A stretch of DNA of 64,000 nucleotides from NCBI RefSeq assembly GCF_900188295.1, contig NZ_FZNM01000002.1, positions 186,001-250,000 of the forward strand. Direction: 5' to 3'. The first letter of the stretch is position 1. Every line of letters begins with the position of its first letter. The DNA is from Paracoccus sediminis (GTDB lineage: Bacteria; Pseudomonadota; Alphaproteobacteria; Rhodobacterales; Rhodobacteraceae). Of the stretch, positions 34,163-43,218 are shown piece by piece. The notes under the pieces are model-generated. The model saw only the letters and a list, made by a program, of their open reading frames with translations. It did not search any database and was not told the DNA's origin. The position numbers and the translations under genes were made by a program.

Positions 34163-35929
34163 ATGGATCGGTCTCCTTTTTCATCCTTTTGCCCCAGCTT
34201 TCGATCGGTGCCGCGCGCAGGCCAATGGTTTCTGCCCGAACCCCACCGCCAGCTGATCGATGCGGTCCAGTCGTCCATGGCGGGCGGATCGCGGCCGGTT
34301 CTGATCCTGTCCGGCGATCCGGGGGTCGGCAAGACCACGCTGGCCCGGCAGATTGCCGACCGCTGCGGCGCCCATCGCCGCGTGGCCCTGATCGGCCACA
34401 TCCGGGCGCAACTGGTCGATCTGCCGCATCAGGTGCCCAAGGCGTTCGGGCTGGCCCCCGACCGGGCCTTCGGCGATGCCGAACAGGGCGCGGAAACGGT
34501 CCGGCGCGCCTTGCGGGATGCGGGCGGACAGGCCTTGCTGATCGTGGACGAGGCGCAGGCCCTGTCGGATGACGGGCTGGATTATCTGGCCCTGCTGACC
34601 GGCGCGGCGGATGGGGAAAACCGTCCTCTGACCGTTCTGCTGATGGATGGCGGGGATCTGCAAAGACGGCTGGCGGTCCACGATGGTCTGCGGTCGCGGA
34701 TCGGCGGACGGTTCAGGCTTGTGGCCTTCGACGAAGCGGAAACGGCGGCCTATATCGCCCATCGCTTTCGCGTGTCGGGATGTTCGTGCCATGCCGGGGT
34801 CCAGGTGTTCGACGAGAGCGGGGCGCGCCGGCTTCATGCCCTGTCGGGCGGGGTGCCCAGGGTGATCGACACGCTGGTCCAACGCTGCCTGTTCCAGGCG
34901 GCGATGACCGGCCAGACCGCCATGGACGCGGATTTCGTGCGGTCCTGCCTGGCCACCTTGGCCGAGGACGGGGGTCTTGCGCATCTGGTGGTTCCCGGTT
35001 CCGCCCGGCCGGTGGCGAAGCCCGCCGGGGCGGAAGCCGTCGCGGCGCCCTTGCGGCCGGAAAACCCGCCTGCGGTCCAGGATCCACCGGTCGAACCGGT
35101 CGGGCGCGTCAAGCCGCTTTCTGATCCCGTGGCAGTGATGCCGCAGGATCCCGGCCGGCGCGGTCCGGCCCATGCCATGCCTGGAACGCCCTGGAAGGCC
35201 GGTCTTGCGGCGGCGGCGGCAGGGCTGCTGATCCTGTTTCCCATTCCCGGAAATCGCGGGTCGGCCGATGCGGTCGCGACCGCCAGCCTTTTGCCCCTTG
35301 CCCCGGTTCTGGCGACCGCGATGCAGGGTGTCGCGGGCCAAGGATCCGCATCCGGCCGCATCGCGTCCGTTCCCCTCATGCCCGGCCGCGCCAGGGTCGA
35401 GGATGCGCCCGATCCCGACCGCCTGCTCAGCGACGGTTTGGCCATAGGCGGGGCGGATCCCGCACGGGCGGCGCGGCTTTATGCCCGTGCGGCGCTGTGG
35501 GGCAACGACCGGGCCGCCTATTACCTGGGCCAGCTTTACGAAACCGGGGTCGGGGTCGGGGTCGATCTGGATCGCGCAAAGGGCTGGTATGAACAGGCGC
35601 CCGATCTTCGCGGCGCCGCGGCCCGGCTGGCCGATCTGCGGGCCGACGAACCGGCAAAGGGGTCTGAACCGCCCGCCTCTCCGATCCCTGTCCGGCAGGT
35701 GCTGTTCAAGGCGGGACAGACCGAACTGCACTGGCAGGGGGATGCCCCGCGGTTTCGGGTCGAATACGTCCCGGCGGGCGGTCGGGGATCGATGCGCAGC
35801 TTTGAAACCGCATTGTCCGGCGCGCTGATTCCCCATCCGGTCGCGCGGTGGCGGGTTGTGCCGCTGCGCCGGGACGGATCGGCGGGACCGGCATCGCCAT
35901 GGTCGCGCCCCGTTCCGGCCGCGCGCTGA
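34163..35929 (+). CDS. ExeA/GspA-like AAA ATPase with membrane segment and Sel1-like repeat
   Basis: The 588-residue protein begins with an AAA ATPase domain like ExeA/TniB-type proteins: PHRQLIDAVQSSM, Walker A SGDPGVGKTTLA near residue 55, Walker B ALLIVDEAQALS near 130, and LSGGVPRVIDTLVQRCL near 230. A Pro/Ala-rich linker leads to one membrane segment (AGLAAAAAGLLILFPIP, about 350-366), then a Sel1-like repeat (AARLYARAALWGNDRAAYYL then GQLYETG) and a C-terminal region with a fibronectin-like feel (RFRVEYVPAGG, WRVVPLRRDGSAGPASPWS). Classical ExeA carries a peptidoglycan-binding domain there instead. Type II secretion genes are absent nearby. Function unknown. Its stop directly abuts that of the facing gene. 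Confidence 0.75.
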   Translation: MDRSPFSSFCPSFRSVPRAGQWFLPEPHRQLIDAVQSSMAGGSRPVLILSGDPGVGKTTLARQIADRCGAHRRVALIGHIRAQLVDLPHQVPKAFGLAPDRAFGDAEQGAETVRRALRDAGGQALLIVDEAQALSDDGLDYLALLTGAADGENRPLTVLLMDGGDLQRRLAVHDGLRSRIGGRFRLVAFDEAETAAYIAHRFRVSGCSCHAGVQVFDESGARRLHALSGGVPRVIDTLVQRCLFQAAMTGQTAMDADFVRSCLATLAEDGGLAHLVVPGSARPVAKPAGAEAVAAPLRPENPPAVQDPPVEPVGRVKPLSDPVAVMPQDPGRRGPAHAMPGTPWKAGLAAAAAGLLILFPIPGNRGSADAVATASLLPLAPVLATAMQGVAGQGSASGRIASVPLMPGRARVEDAPDPDRLLSDGLAIGGADPARAARLYARAALWGNDRAAYYLGQLYETGVGVGVDLDRAKGWYEQAPDLRGAAARLADLRADEPAKGSEPPASPIPVRQVLFKAGQTELHWQGDAPRFRVEYVPAGGRGSMRSFETALSGALIPHPVARWRVVPLRRDGSAGPASPWSRPVPAAR

Positions 35930-36985
35930 TTAGCAGCCGATGACGGCGCAGATGTTGCGGCGATACGCGGCGTTCGCTTCGCTGTCGGCGGGAACGGCCT
36001 GGGGCTGGGGCGGGGCCGTGCAATTGGCGACATAGCCGGGGTCGATGCCACGATTGACGCAGGCCCCGACCTCCCACCCCGGCGGGATGTCGGTCAGATC
36101 GACCGACTGCCATTTCGCATGACCCTCGGCCCGCAGCGTGTCGATCCGCGTCAGGATCAGCGACGACAGATCCGACACCCCCTGGCAACTGGCCCGGTGA
36201 TACGGGTTGCGGGACGGATCGTATTCATAGGTCATCAGCACCGCCTTGACCGTGACCAGCGGCACCGGGTCGGGCTGAAAGCCATAGGTTCCCGCCGCCA
36301 GCGTGGACGGGGCATAGACCGCCTGCAAGGTGGCGTCCTGGATGGGCAGCAGATGGAACCGTTCGCCGTCAATATCGCCTTCGGCATAAAGCGAGGCCGG
36401 GGCGCCCGCGACATAGAAGAACGCGTCGATCTGTCCGGCCTTCAGTTGCGGCAGGGCGTCGGCGGGGGCGACCAGCCGCTTTTCCGCAGGCTCGATCCCG
36501 GTCAGCGACAGGATCAGCGATGCGGTCAGAAAGGTGCCGCTGTTTTCCACACCGATGGCCACGCGCTTGCCCGCAAGCCCGGCCAGATCCGCGATGTCGC
36601 GGCGGGCCAGGATGTGCACTTCTTCCTCGTACAAGGGAAAGGCGATGCGCACCCCGGCGATGGCGCGCGCGATGGCCGGATCGTCGCCCGCGAAGGTCTG
36701 CATGTATTCCAGCACGTCGTTCTGGACGATCCCGAACTGCGTGTTCGGACGCTGCCGCACGGCCAGAAAGTTTTCCAGCGAGCCTGCCGATTCCACGACA
36801 TCCAGCGTCTGCCCGCAGGTCTGCATCAGATTGCCCAGGTCGCGGCCGATCTGGATATAGGTGCCGGTCGGCGCGCCGGTCATGATGCTGAGCCGGGCAT
36901 CCTGCGCGCCCACCGGCCCGGCCTGTCCGGCGACGATCATCCAGACCGCCACGGCCAAGTGCAGCAAAGGTTTGGAAAGCCGCAT
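35930..36985 (-). CDS. TAXI-family TRAP-type substrate-binding protein
   Basis: The 351-residue protein has a signal peptide (LLHLAVAVWMIVAGQAGPVG, cleavage near AQA at 28) and the TAXI fold: LSIMTGAPTGTYIQIGRDLG, QNDVLEYMQTFAGDD, GVENSGTFLTASLILSLTGI and an AFFYVAGAPASLYAE segment. TAXI proteins deliver substrates to fused TRAP permeases, but no DctM/DctQM partner is adjacent. It has a Cys-rich C-terminal extension (ACVNRGIDPGYVANCTAPPQ and a final ICAVIGC) not usual for the family, perhaps disulfide-bonded. It lies 26 bases after a secreted coiled-coil gene on the same strand. Confidence 0.8.
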   Translation of the reverse strand: MRLSKPLLHLAVAVWMIVAGQAGPVGAQDARLSIMTGAPTGTYIQIGRDLGNLMQTCGQTLDVVESAGSLENFLAVRQRPNTQFGIVQNDVLEYMQTFAGDDPAIARAIAGVRIAFPLYEEEVHILARRDIADLAGLAGKRVAIGVENSGTFLTASLILSLTGIEPAEKRLVAPADALPQLKAGQIDAFFYVAGAPASLYAEGDIDGERFHLLPIQDATLQAVYAPSTLAAGTYGFQPDPVPLVTVKAVLMTYEYDPSRNPYHRASCQGVSDLSSLILTRIDTLRAEGHAKWQSVDLTDIPPGWEVGACVNRGIDPGYVANCTAPPQPQAVPADSEANAAYRRNICAVIGC

Positions 36986-37011
36986 CGTCCTGTCCTTTCC
37001 CGTACGGAATG

Positions 37012-37938
37012 TCAGCATCCCCCCAGCCGCCCCACAAGAACCAGCAGCGTCTGGCGGTTGATCGGATCCTGGACCTGCCGCAGGGCGTCGGTGGCGCAAT
37101 GCCCGCCGATCAGCAGATCCCGCAGCCGGGCGCGCTGGGCGGCCGCGGGCAGGGCGGGGGCCTGGGCCAGGGCGGCATCGACCAGGGCCGGATCGCGACG
37201 TGGCCCCGGCGGCCGGGGATCGGGCGCGGCCGTTGCAGCGGCGATGGCTGCGCCCGGTTCGGATTCCGCCTGGGCCTCGGGTTCCGGCCCGGACAGGGCG
37301 GCATCGCGCACGCGTGTCAGGACGGTCAGTTCGGCGGTCAGTTGCCGGACGCTTTCGGTCAGTTCGCCCACGCGGCGTTCCTGATCGGCGATCTGGGCGG
37401 CCAGATCCTGCGATCGGGCCAGCGACGCCTGCGCGGCCTCTTGCCGGGCGGTCAGGTCGGCCAGTTCGGCGCGCGCGGACCCGATCCGGTCGGTCAATCC
37501 CGTCAGGTCCGCCTGCGCCGTCTGGAACGCGGCTTGCCCGGCCTCGGCCTGGGCGCGGGCGTCGTCGATCTGGTCGGTCAGATCCGACAGTTCGGCTTGT
37601 GCAGCCTGAATGGCGGTCGTCTGGCGATCCCGTTCCGCCCGGCGTTCGGCGATCGCCGCCTTGATCCGGTCCTGATCCGTTTGCAGGCGGATCAGATCCG
37701 CGCGCCCGGTTTCCAGCCGTGCCGTCACCTCGTCGATCTGGCGGGTCAGGTCGGCAAGCTGGCCCCGCGCCGTTTCCAGCCGTGGTTTCAGTTCGGCGGC
37801 CTCGGCCTCCATCATCGCGATCACCTGGCGCAGGGCATGGGCCTGGGCGGACGGTTCCGCGTCGGGCGCCTGGGCGCGGACCGGATCCCACGACAGCCAG
37901 ACCAGAGCCGATGCAGCGACAAGAACCCCAAGGCGCAC
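37012..37938 (-). CDS. Secreted coiled-coil protein, unknown function
   Basis: The 308-residue protein begins at GTG with a signal peptide (MRLGVLVAASALVWLSWDPV, cleavage after RAQA). From about residue 30 to 205 it is a long coiled coil with repeated Leu/Ala heptads (LTDQIDDARAQAEAGQAAFQ; LADLTARQEAAQASLARSQD). An Ala/Pro/Glu linker near 215-245 precedes a compact C-terminal domain with one Cys in GGHCATDALRQVQDPINRQT and a final Cys (GRLGGC). Not assigned to a named family. It is upstream of the TAXI gene in a likely two-gene operon and faces the ExeA-like gene, so the three may act together at the envelope. Confidence 0.7.
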   Translation of the reverse strand: MRLGVLVAASALVWLSWDPVRAQAPDAEPSAQAHALRQVIAMMEAEAAELKPRLETARGQLADLTRQIDEVTARLETGRADLIRLQTDQDRIKAAIAERRAERDRQTTAIQAAQAELSDLTDQIDDARAQAEAGQAAFQTAQADLTGLTDRIGSARAELADLTARQEAAQASLARSQDLAAQIADQERRVGELTESVRQLTAELTVLTRVRDAALSGPEPEAQAESEPGAAIAAATAAPDPRPPGPRRDPALVDAALAQAPALPAAAQRARLRDLLIGGHCATDALRQVQDPINRQTLLVLVGRLGGC

Positions 37939-38158
37939 AGGACAAACCCTTTTTCACAAGAGGATGATGTGCCACGCAGGCCTTTTGTCAATCGTCTTGT
38001 GCGTCCCAAGCCAGCCGGCCGTCCGTCGTCATGACGTTCTTGTTCCCCGGCCGCCGCGCTTGGGGGGTGGAGAGGCCGGGCCTTACCCGCTAGGAACGAT
38101 CGACCGGATCGGCCCGCCAGCCGGTCCCCCGTGTTGGTGTCCGCAGAAAGGTCATGCC

Positions 38159-39250
38159 ATGCCCACCGCCCCGGCATCGTCCCTGGAACTGCGCGGCGTG
38201 TCGCGCCGCTTTGGCGGCCGCGAGGTGCTGTCGGACATTTCCCTGACGATTCCGCCGGGGCGGATCACCTGCCTGCTGGGGGAATCGGGCTGCGGTAAAT
38301 CGACGCTGCTGCGGATCGTGTCGGGGGTGGACCGCCCCGACAACGGCACCATCCTGATGAACGGCGCCCCCATCGTCGGCCCCGGCCATTTCGTCGAACC
38401 CGAACAGCGCCGCATCGGATTCATGTTCCAGGACTATGCGCTGTTCCCGCATCTCAGCGTCGCGGAAAACCTGGCCTTCGGCCTGCGCCACCTGTCCCGG
38501 CCCGATCAGGGGCGCCGCCTGGCCGAGGTGGTGGACCGGATCGGCCTGGGCCATCTGACCGGCCGCTATCCCCATTCGCTGTCGGGGGGCGAACAGCAGC
38601 GGGTGGCCCTGGCCCGCGCGCTTGCGCCGCAGCCCGCGGTCCTGCTGATGGACGAGCCGTTTTCCAACCTGGATCAGGGCCTGCGCGAACGGGTGCGGCG
38701 CGAAACCCTGGCGATCCTGCGCAAGATCGGCACCAGCGCCATCATCGTCACCCACGACCCGCAAGAGGCGCTGGCCGTGGGCGATCTGGTCGTGCTGATG
38801 CGCGCGGGACGGATCGAGCAGGCGGGCACCCCGTTCGAGATCTATGACCGGCCCGCATCGCCTTATGCCGCCGAATTCATGGGACCGTGCAACCGCCTGA
38901 CCGGCATCTGGTCGCAGGGCCGGATCGAAACCCCCATCGGCACCTTTCCCGCCGCCCTGGACCTGCCCGACGGCGCGCTTGCCCTGGCCTGCATCCGCCC
39001 GCAGGCCCTGTCGATCGGGCCGGACGGGCACGGCATTTCCGCCCGCGTGGTCGCCAAGACCTTCATGGGGGAAAGCGAACAGATCGACATTCTGGTCCAT
39101 CCGCTGGCGGAAACGCTGCGGATGCATTCCCATGTCCGCATTCCCATGTCCATCGGCGAAAAGGTCAGCCTGCAACTGAACGGCGCGCAGATCCATGTCT
39201 TTGCCGACGACAACCGGCGGATCGACACCATCCTGCCCGGCCCGGAATAA
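38159..39250 (+). CDS. fbpC: Ferric iron ABC transporter ATP-binding protein
   Basis: The 363-residue ATPase drives Fe(III) uptake across the inner membrane. Walker A is GESGCGKST near residue 40, Q-loop GFMFQDYALFPHLSVAENLA, signature LSGGEQQRVALARAL near 137, Walker B VLLMDEPFSNLD, and switch His in VTHDPQEALAVGD. The C-terminal third is the extra regulatory TOBE-type domain (IRPQALSIGPDG; FMGESEQIDILVHP) seen in FbpC/PotA types. The frame is open upstream, but 38159 follows AGAAAGG and gives the family start. It is the first gene of fbpC-fbpA-fbpB, 78 bases before fbpA. Stretch 37939-38158 holds no gene. Confidence 0.85.
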   Translation: MPTAPASSLELRGVSRRFGGREVLSDISLTIPPGRITCLLGESGCGKSTLLRIVSGVDRPDNGTILMNGAPIVGPGHFVEPEQRRIGFMFQDYALFPHLSVAENLAFGLRHLSRPDQGRRLAEVVDRIGLGHLTGRYPHSLSGGEQQRVALARALAPQPAVLLMDEPFSNLDQGLRERVRRETLAILRKIGTSAIIVTHDPQEALAVGDLVVLMRAGRIEQAGTPFEIYDRPASPYAAEFMGPCNRLTGIWSQGRIETPIGTFPAALDLPDGALALACIRPQALSIGPDGHGISARVVAKTFMGESEQIDILVHPLAETLRMHSHVRIPMSIGEKVSLQLNGAQIHVFADDNRRIDTILPGPE

Positions 39251-39328
39251 ACTTGAGAGAAATTGTAGACTAAGCGTTCCAGTATCTGTATGACCGCTGA
39301 AAACCAACCTCGAGGAGGCTTTCAGACC

Positions 39329-40354
39329 ATGAACACCAAACCGATCTTCCTGCGCGCCGTTCTGGCCGGCGCCGCCTTGTCCTGCGGGGCCGGGGCCGGG
39401 CTTGCTCAGGAACTGAACCTCTACACCTCGCGCGAGCCGGGCCTGATCGAGCCTCTGTTGCAAGCCTTTACGGAATCGACCGGGATCACGGTCAACACGG
39501 TGTTTCTCAAAGACGGTCTGGCGGAACGCGTGGCGTCCGAAGGCGAAAGCTCGCCCGCGGATCTGCTGATGGCGGTGGATGCGGGCAATCTGGCCGATCT
39601 GGTGGACAAGGGGCTGACTCAGCCGGTCGAATCCCCGGTGTTGACCGATGCCATTCCCGAAAACCTGCGCGATCCGAACAATCAATGGTTCGGGCTGTCG
39701 ATGCGCGCCCGCGTGATCTATGCGGCCAAGGATCTTGATCTTGACAGCATCACCTATGAGGAACTGGCCGATCCCGAATGGAAGGGCCGGATCTGCATCC
39801 GGTCGGGCCAGCATCCCTATAACACCGCGCTGTTTTCGGCCTTTATGGCCCATTACGACGCCGCGGCGACCGAGGAATGGCTGACCGGGCTGAAGGCCAA
39901 CCTGGCCCGCCAGGCGGGCGGCGGCGACCGCGACGGGGCCAAGGACATTCTGGGCGGCATCTGCGACATCGCGATTGCCAACAGCTATTACGTGGGGCTG
40001 ATGCGGTCGGGCACGGGCGGCGACGAACAGCGCGCCTGGGGCGACGGGATCAAGGTGATCCTGCCCACCTTCGAAAACGGCGGAACCCATGTGAACATCA
40101 GCGGCGCTGCCGTGGCCAAGAACGCCCCCAATCGCGACGAGGCCGTGCAGCTGCTGGAATTCCTGGTGTCCGACGAGGCGCAAAAGATCTATGGCGAGGC
40201 GAATTACGAATACCCCGTCAAGCCCGGCGCGGCGCTCGACCCCATCGTCGCGTCCTTCGGCGACTTGCAGACCGACTCGATCCCGTTGACCGAAATCGTG
40301 GAAAACCGCGCCGAGGCCAGCGCGCTGGTGGACCGCGTCGGCTTCGACAACTGA
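39329..40354 (+). CDS. fbpA: Ferric iron-binding periplasmic protein
   Basis: The 341-residue protein has a signal peptide (FLRAVLAGAALSCGAGAGLA, mature start near QELNLYTSRE) and the FbpA/FutA fold: LNLYTSREPGLIEPLLQAFT, DGLAERVASEGESSPADLLM and the tyrosine pair in NSYYVGLMRSG, which in the family coordinates Fe(III). KGRICIRSGQHPYNTALFSA is also characteristic. The ribosome site GAGGAGG is strong. Binding of iron is inferred from the tyrosines and from the neighbouring fbpC and fbpB. Confidence 0.9.
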   Translation: MNTKPIFLRAVLAGAALSCGAGAGLAQELNLYTSREPGLIEPLLQAFTESTGITVNTVFLKDGLAERVASEGESSPADLLMAVDAGNLADLVDKGLTQPVESPVLTDAIPENLRDPNNQWFGLSMRARVIYAAKDLDLDSITYEELADPEWKGRICIRSGQHPYNTALFSAFMAHYDAAATEEWLTGLKANLARQAGGGDRDGAKDILGGICDIAIANSYYVGLMRSGTGGDEQRAWGDGIKVILPTFENGGTHVNISGAAVAKNAPNRDEAVQLLEFLVSDEAQKIYGEANYEYPVKPGAALDPIVASFGDLQTDSIPLTEIVENRAEASALVDRVGFDN

Positions 40355-40398
40355 AGGCCCGGTCCGGGCCGCGTCTGCCGCGCGCCCGGATCCTTTGC

Positions 40399-42081
40399 AT
40401 GACGGATCTCGCGACCGACACCGCCCCCAGGCCCGCCCGCTCCTTTCGCCTTGGCGCACGGGGGTGGGTTCTTGCAAGCCTGCTGATCGCGGGCCTTGTC
40501 CTGCTGCCCGTGCTGGCGCTTGGCTGGCAGGCGGCGCAGGGATCGGACGGGCTGTGGACGCATCTTGTCCGCAACGTCCTGCCCCATGCCCTGGGACAGA
40601 CGGCGATCCTGATGGCCGGGGTGGGGGTGCTGACGGCCGCCCTCGGCACGGCGATGGCCTGGCTGGTGACGGCCTATGATTTTCCGGGTCGGCGGATGCT
40701 GGAATGGGCGCTGCTGCTGCCCTTGGCTGTTCCGACCTATATCGTGGCCTACGCCTATCTGGACCTGTTGCATCCGCTGGGACCGTTCCAGTCGCTGGTC
40801 CGCGCCATCCTGGGCTATGACAGCCCGCGCGATTTCCGCCTGCCCGACATCCGGTCCATGGCCGGGGCTGTCGGGCTGCTGAGCCTGGTGCTGTTTCCCT
40901 ATGTCTATCTGCCCACGCGGGCGATGTTCATGACCCAGGCCGCCAACCTGGTCGAGGCGGCGCGCACCCTGGGCACCAGCCGGGGCCGGATCTTCTGGCG
41001 GGTGGCGCTGCCGCTGGCGCGTCCGGCCATCGCGGTGGGCGTCAGCCTGGCGCTGATGGAAACGCTGAACGACATCGGCGCGTCGGAATTCCTGGGCGTC
41101 CGGTCGCTGACGATTTCGGTCTATACCACCTGGGTCACGCGGTCCGATCTGCCCGGCGCGGCGCAGATCGCGCTGGCGATGCTGCTGGTGGTGGTGGCGC
41201 TGATCTCGCTGGAACGCTGGGCACGGCGGCGGCAGCGTTACTCGGTGGGGGTGCAGCGGGCCCGCAGCCTCGCGCGCCAGCCGCTGCGGGGGCGGGCGGG
41301 GATCGCGGCCTTTGTCCTGGGCCTTCTGCCCGTGGTATTCGGCTTTCTGCTGCCTGCCCTGTATCTTGCGGTCGAGGCATGGCAGCGGTTCCGGTTCGCG
41401 GGCCTGTCCGACCGCCTGCTGGTCGAGGCGGGCAACACGTTCCTGCTGTCGGCGGCGGCCACGGCCCTGGTGCTGGTCTGCGGGCTGGCGGTCGCCTATG
41501 CCGCGCGCGTGGTGCCGGGACGGGGGATGCAGATCGTGCACCGCACCGCGTCGGTCGGCTATGCGATGCCGGGCACGATCCTGGCGCTGGGCATCCTGAT
41601 CGTGGCGGCTGGCCTGGATCAGTGGATCGACCGCACCGTCCAGGCCTGGTTCGGCGCCGGGACCGGCCTTGTGCTGATCGGATCGGGCGCGGCCCTGGGC
41701 TATGCCTATCTGGCGCGGTTCCTGGCCATTTCCATCGGCTCGGTCGAGGCCGGGCTGACGCGCATCCCGCGCAGCTATGACCAGTCGGCGCGGACGCTGG
41801 GGCAGGGGGTGACGGGCATGTTGCGCCATGTCCACCTGCCCTTGTCGAAACCCGCGCTGGCGGCGGCCGGGCTGCTGGTCTTCGTGGATTGCATGAAGGA
41901 GTTGTCCGCCACCCTGCTGCTGCGTCCGCTGAATTTTGAAACCCTGGCCACGCACCTGTATGGCGAGGCCTCGCGCGGGACCTATGAGGAGGGCGCCATC
42001 GCCGCCTGGGCCATCGTCCTGGTGGGGATCCTGCCGGTGATCCTGCTGGCGCGGGTGGGCCATCGACAAGGGCGGGATTAG
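40399..42081 (+). CDS. fbpB: Ferric iron ABC transporter permease (fused two-unit type)
   Basis: The 560-residue membrane protein is the duplicated permease of FbpABC-type systems. Each half has about six helices and a cytoplasmic coupling loop: EAARTLGTSRGRIFWRVALP near residue 190 and QSARTLGQGVTGMLRHVHLP near 470. The start at 40399 follows the fbpA stop by 44 bases and gives an N-terminal cytoplasmic tail. It ends the iron operon, and a GC-hairpin element follows. Confidence 0.88.
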   Translation: MTDLATDTAPRPARSFRLGARGWVLASLLIAGLVLLPVLALGWQAAQGSDGLWTHLVRNVLPHALGQTAILMAGVGVLTAALGTAMAWLVTAYDFPGRRMLEWALLLPLAVPTYIVAYAYLDLLHPLGPFQSLVRAILGYDSPRDFRLPDIRSMAGAVGLLSLVLFPYVYLPTRAMFMTQAANLVEAARTLGTSRGRIFWRVALPLARPAIAVGVSLALMETLNDIGASEFLGVRSLTISVYTTWVTRSDLPGAAQIALAMLLVVVALISLERWARRRQRYSVGVQRARSLARQPLRGRAGIAAFVLGLLPVVFGFLLPALYLAVEAWQRFRFAGLSDRLLVEAGNTFLLSAAATALVLVCGLAVAYAARVVPGRGMQIVHRTASVGYAMPGTILALGILIVAAGLDQWIDRTVQAWFGAGTGLVLIGSGAALGYAYLARFLAISIGSVEAGLTRIPRSYDQSARTLGQGVTGMLRHVHLPLSKPALAAAGLLVFVDCMKELSATLLLRPLNFETLATHLYGEASRGTYEEGAIAAWAIVLVGILPVILLARVGHRQGRD

Positions 42082-42127
42082 GGCGCCCGCCCCACGATAC
42101 GGGGACGGGTTCGGGGCGGCCCCAAGG

Positions 42128-42178
42128 CCGGGGGCCGTCTGCCCCCGGACCCCCGAGGATATTTTCATGAAGAAGAAG
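42128..42178. repeat. Rhodobacterales-type GC-hairpin intergenic element, copy 1 (terminator)
   Basis: CCGGGGGC (42128-42135) and GCCCCCGG (42141-42148) form a perfect stem with loop CGTCT, followed by ACCCCCGAGGATATTTTCAT and a purine-rich GAAGAAGAAGG. The layout (hairpin, CCCCCG-GGATATTT, purine-rich tail) recurs at 47322. It lies between the convergent fbpB and ycaQ-like genes and probably ends both transcripts. Confidence 0.6.
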
Positions 42179-42222
42179 GCCGGGCATGGCGCGTTTTCGG
42201 CGCGGCCCATGCCGGTGTGCGG

Positions 42223-43143
42223 TCAGGCGCGCAGCCAGTCCGGCGCGAAGCGGATGTCGGAAACCTTGGCCAAGGGCAGGATGCGCTGCAATTCGGCCAT
42301 CAGGGCCGCCTGCCGGACCTGGCCCATCCGCAGCCCCGGTTCGGGCCAGAAGGCGCGCACCGACAGGATGCCTGCGTCGCGTTTCGCATCCAGCCGTCCG
42401 ATCAGCCGGTCCCCCTGCAGCACCGGGAACACGTAATAACCGTAGCGCCGCCGGGCTGCGGGCACGAAAATCTCGATTCGATAGCGAAAGCCGAACAGGC
42501 GCTCTGCCCGCGCCCGGTCGCGCAAGGCGGGATCGAAGGGCGACAGCAGCCGCACACGCGGCGATGGCCGGGGCAGCGCGGGCAGGCGGTCCAACGTCGC
42601 CGGCGTCGAAAGGCTGCGCCGCCGCGATCCGTCGGCCATTTCGACCTCGACCTCGACGATGCGGCCGGTGGACAGCGCGCCCGTGCACCAGTGCCGCGCC
42701 TCGTCGCGGGTGGCGATGTCGAAGAAGGCCGCCAGTTCGCCGCCCGTGGCAAAGCCTAGCCGGTCAAGCGCCGCCGACATCGCCCAGTCGATGACCTGGG
42801 CCGGATCCAGCGCGACCGAGCGGTATTCGGCCGGAATCACCCGTTCGGACAGGTCATAGACCTTGCGGAAGCCTGTGCGATGGCTGATCGCCAGCCGCCC
42901 GGACCGCCACAGGAATTCCAGGGCCGTCTTCGAGGGATGCCAGTCCCACCACCCGCCACGGCCGCGAACTTCGCCTTGGCCCACCTCTGATATGCTTGCG
43001 GGGCCGTGATCGGCGATCCGTTGCAGCACGGTGTCGATGTCCCGGTTCCAGCCCTCGCCGCGCCAAGCGGGCCAGCGGCGCCGGAGCCGCGTCTCGTCGC
43101 GGCGGAATTTCAACCGCCACATCGGATAGAATCGCATCGGCAC
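42223..43143 (-). pseudogene. YcaQ-like winged-helix protein, N-terminally truncated
   Basis: The 306 residues align by eye with E. coli YcaQ (410 residues, an interstrand-crosslink DNA glycosylase) from about residue 100 to the end: HGPASISEV, GGWWDWHPSKTALEFLWRSG, FRKVYDLSERVIP, LLSPFDPALRDRARAERLFG and YGYYVFPVLQGDRLIGRLDA. The first hundred residues, including the catalytic QxD motif region of YcaQ, are absent. Upstream in frame there is a stop within about 65 bases and then the end of the Rieske gene, so the missing part is not present nearby. It is either an inactive remnant or a protein with only DNA-binding function. The start (GTG 43143 or ATG 43137) is formal. Confidence 0.65.
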
Positions 43144-43218
43144 GGGACGATGTTCGGGTCCGGTCAGGCGCGACGGATCGTTTCAACGGGATCTGCGGCG
43201 CGCGGCGGCCAGGTTCTG

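Noticed and set aside
34163-35929. ExeA-like ATPase as part of a Tn7-like or TniB-type transposition module
   Set aside because: It has a membrane helix and Sel1-like tail, and there are no transposase genes or element ends nearby.
40204-42210. 668-codon minus-strand frame opposite fbpB
   Set aside because: Very rich in Arg, Gln, His and Pro, typical of a frame shadow of a membrane protein gene.
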